Source of the DNA: Vitrella brassicaformis
Lineage: Eukaryota > Sar > Vitrellaceae
Length of the DNA stretch: 21,410 bases
Reading direction: 5' to 3'
Assembly: GCA_001179505.1 (NCBI GenBank)
Contig: CDMY01000558.1
Location: 1-21,410 of the forward strand
The notes beneath the pieces are model-generated. The model ran no database searches, was not told where the DNA came from, and saw nothing but the letters and a program-made list of their open reading frames with translations. The position numbers and the translations under genes are program-made. Positions within the stretch are counted from its first letter, which is position 1. Every line of letters begins with the position of its first letter. Of this stretch, positions 1 through 6,616 are shown in pieces.

Positions 1-256
1 TCAAAATCAGTCCCAGTGTGAAGGCCCCTCACGCACAACGGCGAACAGAGCTCGGGTGAGAAACACACCCACGCCGCCTCGTCATTGGCTCCTCTGAAGG
101 GCAAGGCACCGTGCTGACGGGGACATTGCTGCAATTGCATTGCTGTCGGGGCGGCTGGAGGTCGGCCAGAACATCGTCATCTACCCACACGCAGTGCAGA
201 CGCGCACGAGGACCATTCAAGTGCCAAGATGGGGCAAGGAGGTGTCTTCTGATGGG
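1..256 (+). pseudogene. SelB/EEFSEC-type elongation factor domain 2 fragment, frameshifted
   Basis: The frame of position 3 reads EGQGTVLTGTLL at about 96-131, the typical domain-2 entry of selenocysteine-specific elongation factors. The continuation SGRLEVGQNIVIYP and then RTRTIQV lies in another frame from position 146. Between them a 14-nt unit starting ATTGCTG is partly duplicated (ATTGCTG at 125-131 and again at 139-145); taking out 14 nt would put both halves in one frame. The first frame also has a TGA at 57-59. The fragment ends at a GT-rich donor-like site near 256. No G domain, domain 3 or domain 4 is visible. Known: SelB/EEFSEC delivers Sec-tRNA to UGA codons. Inference: a decayed copy or a sequencing/assembly error; a spliced form skipping the first block is possible but would lose the GQGTVLTGT motif. 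Confidence 0.4.
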
Positions 257-921
257 TGAGTGATTGTGTTTTGTGTGTATGTGTTCGGAGTTTCAAGTAG
301 GACCTCGCTAGTGCGTCGCAGACCGTGTGTCCATCTGTGCCCCGGCAATCGGAGGCGAGGAGCTGACGGACGGTCGGTCGGTCACTGCCTAAGGTGCGAG
401 ACGGTGTGTTTCATGGCCAATCGGCGTGCATATGAGACAGACGTTCCAAGAAACATTCACGGGCGAACAGAGAACGACAGAGGACCCAGACGAACATGTA
501 GAAGAGAACACAGACAACACCATGACAAACATGTACGAAAACACGCAAAGACACGCAACAGAAACCATCGATTGTCAACACGCCAAGACACCGAAGCATC
601 TGGACATGCACATCGTATCAAATCACACGCAAAAAGGTGAGAACAGTCCTGGCGATCAATAGAGAGACACATACGGCACAGGCACGAATGCAGACAGAGC
701 ATGAGCATTGTAAGACAACAGAACGACAAGCACGACACCTAATGGTAAACCGATACATATCCACATGCACTGTACACAGATACATAAAAGGAAGGACAGT
801 GAGGCCTACTGAAACGGGCAGACATGTGTGTCGAACACAGCGAGGACTTGATGGGCGGGCAGCCTCTCTATCAGGGCCTCGACATGTGATCGTGACAGCT
901 TCCCCACCTGCACACAAACGC

Positions 922-947
922 CACACACACACACACACACACACACA
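922..947 (+). repeat. (CA)n microsatellite
   Basis: About 13 CA units lie in the presumed intron before the exon at 1009. A second (CA)n tract of similar length follows at 1182-1207, just after the stop codon. Both are simple dinucleotide repeats with no coding signal. Confidence 0.9.
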
Positions 948-1008
948 TTCACCCACGCCTCCCACACAGCGACGCCTCTCTTTCTCTCTCTCTTTTCTCT
1001 GTGTGCAG

Positions 1009-1178
1009 AGTTCAGCGACGCCATCGACGCAAACGACAAGGACGCCGTCCAGCTGTGGGCTGCTCTCGCCAAGGCCAATGACCAGTCGGCTCTCGGCAAG
1101 CTCCTCAAGAGCGTGGCCCCCAACAAACTCGACATCAAGAAGGCCAAGGAGATCAAGAAGAAGCTGGACAAGAAGTGA
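1009..1178 (+). CDS. Last exon of an unrecognised Lys-rich protein
   Basis: After a pyrimidine-rich tract ending TGTGTGCAG, an exon with strongly GC-rich third positions reads FSDAIDANDKDAVQLWAALA, continues through GKLLKSVAPNKLD, and ends in a Lys-rich helix (KKAKEIKKKLDKK) with TGA at 1176-1178. Codon use matches the other real exons here. I do not recognise the family. The upstream part is uncertain. A 5' exon 426-636 (ATG at 426, donor AAAAAG/GTGAGA) joins in phase but is A/C-rich and unlike the other exons. Alternatively the SelB-like fragment ending at 255 would join in phase if the acceptor is the CAG ending at 1015. The window cannot decide between them. A (CA)n tract lies in the preceding intron and another directly follows the stop. 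Confidence 0.5.
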
Positions 1179-1779
1179 TTCCACACACACACACACACAC
1201 ACACACATATCTCCTCCTCGGTCATTTTGTGTTGACGCCCTGACCTGCCATCGTTTTAGTCTGCGCCTCCCGGCCACACCACACCTGCTCTGCCTCTTCA
1301 TGCCTGCTCGTGCTGCGCTGTGCTGTGCTGTGCTGCTGCGTGCGTTCTCTGCCTGTGTTCTGCCTGTTCGTGTTCGTGCTACACCACACACACACACACA
1401 GACACACACAGCTGCATGACCTGTGATGTGCCGTGCCGTGTTTTCTTTATTCAAGCCACTCACTCACCTTCATGCTGTTCCATGATGACATGCTTCGTGT
1501 ATGTGGACACACCTCCCCATTCTCCTTCAACAGCGCTCTCACCTGCGGGGGTCGTGCATCGCGCTCAGCTCGCTTGGCGCCTTACTTGTTTGCCAACCTC
1601 AGGGTCTGGGGCTTAGGGTTTTGCGAGCTGGGAGGGACGATGACGACGGCTTTGAGAAAACCAGAGCGCTTCGAAGCTAGTGTGCCTCTGCTTACCTTCT
1701 TCCAAGAATTGGGCGCCACAGCGAACGTCGCCATCTCACAGCGGTCTTGTGGTGACGCCTGAGCTGACGAGGCATTGCG
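1179..1779. other. Spacer and RNASEK 5' region with possible upstream ORF
   Basis: This 600-nt stretch holds a (CA)n tract at 1182-1207, GTGCT-type low complexity near 1310-1380, and the probable 5' UTR and promoter of the RNASEK gene. A 40-codon upstream ORF starts with ATG at 1640 (MTTALRKPERF) and stops with TGA at 1760-1762, only 17 nt before the RNASEK ATG. It resembles no family I know and could be a uORF or chance. No TATA box is convincing. Confidence 0.4.
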
Positions 1780-2230
1780 ATGGAACTCGGAGTGTGCTGC
1801 GCAAGCTGCTGCCAGATTCTTTCAGTCGCTGGCGTCATCCTTCTGGTATGCAGACGGCTCAGCTGAGGAAGGCAGACAGAAGTAGAGCCGAATATATGTG
1901 TAAGTGTGTGTGTCACTGGTTCGTCAGCTCATATGGGGTTCTCTGTTGCGAATCGAGTCGCCCGTGATGGAGGTGCCCAATGAGTTTAAGAAGCCCGCCG
2001 CCACAAGCTGCTTTATCGCCGCAGGAGTGAGTGAGACCTTCCCACAGAGCACCACACGAGCTAGGTGCTGCATGCGCCCTCTCTTATGTGTGTGTCAGTT
2101 TTACGTCGTGACTTTCCTGCTGAGTTTCTTCTATCTGCGGCGCAAGGCCGCCCTGTCGGCCCGCGCCATGGAGAGGGACCCGCCCGCCTTCCAAATGCGC
2201 TCAATGAGCCAGGCGGCCGCTCGGCAGTAG
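1780..2230 (+). CDS. RNASEK: Ribonuclease kappa / V-ATPase subunit f homologue
   Basis: Three exons, 1780-1845, 1928-2026 and 2099-2230, all join in phase 0 and give 98 aa, the length of human RNASEK as I recall it. The protein starts MELGVCCASCCQILSVAGVI, has a first membrane helix (about residues 6-29), a short luminal loop (IESPVMEVPNEF) and the family signature SCFIAAGFY at 49-57 opening the second helix (49-67), followed by basic LRRK and a cytosolic tail. Known: RNASEK was described as a ribonuclease but is now seen as a small subunit bound to the V-ATPase Vo sector (subunit f), needed for acidification and endocytosis. Introns are 82 and 72 nt with donors GTATGC and GTGAGT. The tail after the second helix (about 28 aa, Ala/Met/Arg-rich) looks longer than in animals, inferred from memory. 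Confidence 0.85.
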
Positions 2231-2897
2231 CCAATTCACATCTACCAGCGCCCCTCACCTCGGCTGACCAAGCTTGCAAGCAGAATGAATGGGATGCATG
2301 TTTTGGCGTCTCTGGCCGGCTGGCTGGCTGTGTGAGTGGGTGGTGATGCATGTGTGAATGTCCGTTCCCTTTTTTCTGTTGGCGATGGCTGGCTGTCGTG
2401 ATAGGTACCGGTCTGGTCTGCGTGGCCATGTGAATACACAGTGACTGATTGAGTGACAGACACCGACCGGCTGTGCATGCGACTGACTGACTGACTGGTG
2501 TGCCTCGAGTGTGACGATTGACTGGCCGGCTGATTGACCCCAAAATGCGTGTGACGCAACCAGAAGCTCTCCCATCATCAGCTCTTTTACCCGTTCACGC
2601 CACATGCACCGCACTTGTCAGTCTATTCTCACGCGCACACACATATTCGCGACAGGAAAAGCCTAACAGAACCACGGGCGATTCTCACGTTGCCTTGGTT
2701 ACTGATGAAAGTCACACACTTGCCTTGCCTTGCCTGCAGCCGAACCTACTCACTCACTTCTTCCCACTAGCTAGCTGTACATTCCTGCTCTCACTCTCTC
2801 TGTAAAACAGCCTGCCTCCATCTTCTCTCAACAGACAAGGAACCGCACGCGTTGCTGACAGCATGCACGGCTCTCTATCGACAACCCACCCACCCAC
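2231..2897. other. Convergent spacer between RNASEK and the fibrillin gene
   Basis: It contains short GACT/GGCT-type repeats (for example near 2320 and 2485-2495), a CACACACA stretch near 2635 and the 3' UTRs of both genes. Open frames here are short, Ser/His-rich and lack splice-supported partners. I see no gene. Confidence 0.6.
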
Positions 2898-4155
2898 TCA
2901 TGCCTTGACAAACAGGCGGATTTCGCCCCTATCGCCCCGTGTGACCCTCTTCTGCCCGTCTGCATAGATCACGTCGAAGAAGCCGCTCCTCGCCTCCCGC
3001 TGGCCTATCGGCAAAGACGCCGTACCCAGTGGCAGGTCAAGGTCAGGCAGGTTCTTCATCAGAAAGCCCTCCAGCCCCTCCCCGCCCATCACACCCTCAG
3101 GTGCCCTGCGAATCCGCGGCCGCGAGAAAGCTGTCTCGGCATCGAAAGACGGGTCCAGGGCGATGTCGATGTACGATCTCGGCGAGATGGTCGTCCTGTC
3201 TTGGAAGATGCGGAAGCGTGACGGGTACATCTGTGGGTCGCCCATCTGTGCCTCATGGTAAAGGACGAGTGTCGGCAGGGGTGGCTTGGGCAAGGGGATC
3301 GACTGGACCAGATTTGAGTACTGCAGCTCCACGATGTTGTCGATGCGGTCGCCTCGAGAACCGATCCGCTGAAAGAGACCACACAGGAGGTGCAAGGCCG
3401 TGAGAGACCCACCTGGCTGATGGATTCGTCCGTCCATCAATGACCCACCTGGTAGACCCGCTTAACACGGAACGGTACTGCAGCTCCCAGCCTGGGCCCT
3501 GGACGCATCCCGCCGAGACTGCCCGACGCGAAACCAGATGAATAAATCAGCTTCCAAAGCCCGGAAACGTCTGCCAGGTCCTCATACAGATTGGGCGTCA
3601 TCTGAGCGTCCTGCACAGATGACTCGAACTCGCTCACCAGCTGACACACACACGACACACACAGGAAGCCTGTATGTATGATGCATAGCAGGCTCACAAG
3701 TGAGTGAATGCTCACCCGCCCGATCTTGTTGACGTCTTTTTCAGGTGCGCCCAAGCCAAAAGGGTGTGAGGCTGTCACATCACTGACGGCGTCGAAGAGC
3801 TCCTGCAGACAACACACCGTCACCGACGCATCGATGGGTGCAGGCGCGTGTGTCATGCTCTTGTCTGTGAACGCCTCACCTCTCTCTTTTGGTCCACGAT
3901 GCGCTTCGCTGCCTCGAATGACTCGTCAGACTGATACGACACATCCACAGTCTGCGAATGCGACATCGCGTCGCCCTCTCCGCCGCCCTGGTCATCATCC
4001 GCGGCATGCAGCCGTGTGCTGCTGCTGACGCATGGCTGCTCACTCCTGCGTTTGTGCCGAGTCAGATGAGCATACAGGTGGAGAGATCTGGGCTGCAGAG
4101 GGGCGTGGAAGGCGTGCAGAGCGCCTTGGACGAGGAAAAGCAGCAGAAGCTTCAT
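2898..4155 (-). CDS. Plastid lipid-associated protein (PAP/fibrillin) with bipartite plastid leader
   Basis: Four minus-strand exons, 4155-3880, 3802-3716, 3640-3449 and 3368-2898, are all phase 0 and give 341 aa. The chosen ATG (4155) begins the hydrophobic signal MKLLLLFLVQGALHA; an upstream in-frame ATG at 4206 would bury it. FHAPLQPRS follows with Phe at the expected +1, and then a basic, Ser-rich stretch. This is the classic signal-plus-transit leader of complex red plastids. The mature part fits PAP/fibrillin (PF04755): KRELFDAVSDV at about 90-100, LVSEFE at 122-127, SGLWKLIYSSGF at 147-158, and a C-terminal lipocalin-like strand set ending RVTRGDRGEIRLFVK. Known: fibrillins bind lipids at thylakoids and plastoglobules. 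The start lies only 200 nt downstream of the NUS1 stop on the same strand. Confidence 0.88.
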
Positions 4156-4355
4156 CTTCTCCTTTTGGTTGTTCTGCTGCGAGCTGGAAGTGCATGCGGA
4201 TCTCACACTGACTTGTTAATTAGTTAGTACCAGAAAGACGGACACGGTCGGTCAATGTACACAAGCACACACATCAAAACCACCGCCAGTACAAACAAAT
4301 GCACAGACAAGCCGGGAGGGACACACTCTCACTCACTCACTGGAGGGACACGCCG
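4156..4355 (-). promoter_or_regulatory. Short tandem spacer: NUS1 3' end and fibrillin promoter
   Basis: Only 200 nt separate the NUS1 stop from the fibrillin ATG on the minus strand, so 3' UTR, polyadenylation signal, promoter and 5' UTR must all fit here. The AT-richest part is the stretch around 4211-4228 (TTGTTAATTAGTTAG on the plus strand). No defined box is certain. Confidence 0.4.
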
Positions 4356-6338
4356 TCACCTCCCCCACCGCTGTGTCGTAATGGCATAACTCTTAAGACC
4401 TCTGGACCACACACACACACACACACACACACAAGTGGCTGCAACATGTCTGTCGCCTGCCTGTTGTTTTGAGCGTGATGAATCAATCGGATGCACGTAC
4501 CTTCTCAATGGCGCATCGCCCTCGCCCCAAAACTCGCTGCAAATACGCACACACGCACAGCAGGGACATCACCCAGCCACACAAAGGAGTCGAGTATATG
4601 TGTGTGTGGCCAGCTGGCGCTTACTAGATCTCAGCCGAAGTGAGCAGATACGGCGGCAGGCCTCTGAGTGGCTCGACCACAGTCAGCACGTCAGCGGGCG
4701 TCAAAATGTGCATCACCCAACCCTTGAGCCGCCTGCGCCAGCGTGAGAAGGCTGCCAGCGATGACCGCATCGACACCAAGGACCGCAGCACCAGCCTCAC
4801 AGTGTGTCGGAGAGCGGCCGAGAGGGACCATTTCGACCAGAGGGATGATGGGAATGGGGGAGGCCGCACGACCACGATCATGTCACAATAGGGAAAGTCT
4901 CCTGAAGGAAGCGAAGCAGACAGACAGTTACAATGAATGCAGTCGGTCGGCCCTGTCTTTCATTGCTTACCTCCACATCTGAGCCGCCCGTAAGTGTCGT
5001 CATAGCTGGCCGTGAGCTGTGCCTTGAGCTTCCCCCACTCGCCCCTCACGCCACCGTCCCTCCCTGGGCGGCCCACCACGGCCTCCTCCGGCCCACCTGC
5101 ATCCGTGTCAGGTGTCCGGGGCCTGTCGGGGCCGGACCCTCCCCCACCTTCACGTGCAGCCCTCCTCATGTCGTCCTTCCCGTCCTCTCCTGACAGTATC
5201 CGCACCCGCAATGGCCTCACCGTCGACTGCGTCGTCGCCGCCACTGCCACTGCCTCTGGGGGCAGCTGTGTCGCCCTCTTGTTGTTGCTGTTGCTGTGGC
5301 TGCTGCTGCTGCTGTTGTTGGTGTGATTGTTGTTGCGTCTTGTGAGTGTGTCTGTGACGGTGTCGGCTGATAGAGTGCTGACGGATGGCGTGTTGCTGGC
5401 GCTGCGTAGATGTGAGGCGGTGGTGGGTGTGGAGGGCGGGCTGGAGGTCTTGGATGAGACGTAAGTGTGTGAGGTGGGGGAGGGGAGGTCGCCGTCTGTG
5501 ATGGGGCAGCCGCATGAGGAGGGCGAGAGGGAGGGGACCGTCACAGAGAGATGCTGCCGGACGGGCTTGGGGACGTACACATACAGGGAAGAGGCGTACG
5601 GCTTCAGCAAACCTGCAGACAGATGGATGAGTAGTCAAGACAGACACTCATGCTTCCCGATTGATGAATGGATGGATGGCCATCAGATGAGATGTGTGTG
5701 CATCGACTGTTACCTCGTTCATCAAAGAGGGTGACGCACTCAATGTGCGTCTCCCAACAGACGCCCAACATACGACAGCAGTCCTCAAGCAGCCCCGGCA
5801 CATGCTGGCAGGGCAGCCACACAACAAACATCACAACACAACACAATCCATACACACACATGTTAAGGAACCATGCCATCTGTTCCACCGATGCACCCAC
5901 CGACCTGCAGCTCATCTGACTTGAAGACCAGGGCGATATGCTGCGGCCGTTTCCTGGCCTCCTCCTTGGCGGCACTCATCCGGGAGCCAGACGGGCGGCC
6001 CGGCGGCCTGGTTGAGCGCCTCGCACAGGCCACCTGAGCCGCCCATCGCTCGAGGACGACAAGTCGGAGCAAGAGATAGGACAACAGTCGCCAGGGCAGA
6101 GATGTGACGGCCTTGACAGACCGGTGGATGGACGGGTGCAGGCGGAGGATGCACGCCTGCAGTGCACAGGCACAATGACAAGTAACAGAAGGTGTCGGTC
6201 GTTTGTTTTGTCTATAGATTAATTGCGCGTGTGTGTGGTCATCTCATCTGTCACCTTGATGATCAGTGCAGCGATGAAGATCCGCCGGAGCAGCCACCCT
6301 GCCATCCTCTGCATCACTCCTTCCACTGCTCCAGCCAT
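4356..6338 (-). CDS. NUS1: NUS1/Nogo-B receptor homologue, cis-prenyltransferase accessory subunit
   Basis: Seven minus-strand exons (6338-6255, 6156-5905, 5804-5714, 5612-4971, 4901-4625, 4536-4501, 4389-4356) join in one frame and give 471 aa. An in-frame stop lies just upstream of the ATG. Hydrophobic segments occur at about 15-27 and 50-63, as in the membrane-anchored NUS1 N-terminus. RPQHIALVFKSDELQ, WETHIECVTLFDERG and LLKPYA match the undecaprenyl/dehydrodolichyl synthase fold. Near the C-terminus, LRGLPPYLLTSAEIYEF aligns with the human FLPWHIRLTEI region, and the protein ends SYAITTQRWGR, carrying the C-terminal RxG motif essential in NgBR. A Ser/Asn/His-rich insertion and Gly/Arg-rich stretch of about 180 residues lie within exon 4. 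Known: NUS1 pairs with DHDDS to make dolichol for ER glycosylation. Exon 2 uses the weak donor GTCGGT. The last two exons are 36 and 34 nt. Confidence 0.82.
4408..4433 (+). repeat. (CA)n microsatellite in NUS1 last intron
   Basis: About 13 CA units on the plus strand read as (TG)n in the NUS1 transcript. They end about 20 nt before the last 3' splice site. Confidence 0.9.
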
Positions 6339-6616
6339 CCCGTCTTGTCAATCGGTAATCCCTTGCTGGTCCGCAACCCGTGGTCAGCTTGCCACGGCGA
6401 TGACAGACAGAGCTCCCACTCCACTCACGGCTCCAGCCTCAGGTGAGATAATCTTAGGCCGCTGAAGTCCAATTTCTTGCTCAAGTCACACTGTATGCCT
6501 GCGTGCCCTCTTTCCCTTCTTCGCCTCTCCATCCCGAAGCTCGCATGAGCTCGCCTCCCAATGTATCTTTTGTGACAGGGGGAAAACGCATTTTCAAGCG
6601 GCATTCTTAGCACCTG
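6339..6616. promoter_or_regulatory. Head-to-head promoter region, NUS1 / TLDc protein
   Basis: The NUS1 ATG (6338, minus) and the TLDc-protein ATG (6617, plus) are separated by 278 nt, so a shared bidirectional promoter is likely. The stretch is non-repetitive and holds no convincing ORF. I see no clear TATA box. The assignment rests on gene geometry alone. Confidence 0.5.

Noticed and set aside
56-99. A 44-nt intron that would remove the SelB-fragment frameshift
   Set aside because: It has no pyrimidine tract, is shorter than all other introns here, and would move the diagnostic GQGTVLTGT block out of frame.
618-1463. Long minus-strand open frame with VCVCVC runs
   Set aside because: It is made by CA/TG repeats and overlaps the better-supported plus-strand exon at 1009-1178.
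2061-2614. Overlapping minus-strand frames opposite and after RNASEK
   Set aside because: Ser/Gln/His-rich shadows of GACT-type repeats and of the RNASEK exon 3; no splice partners or family.
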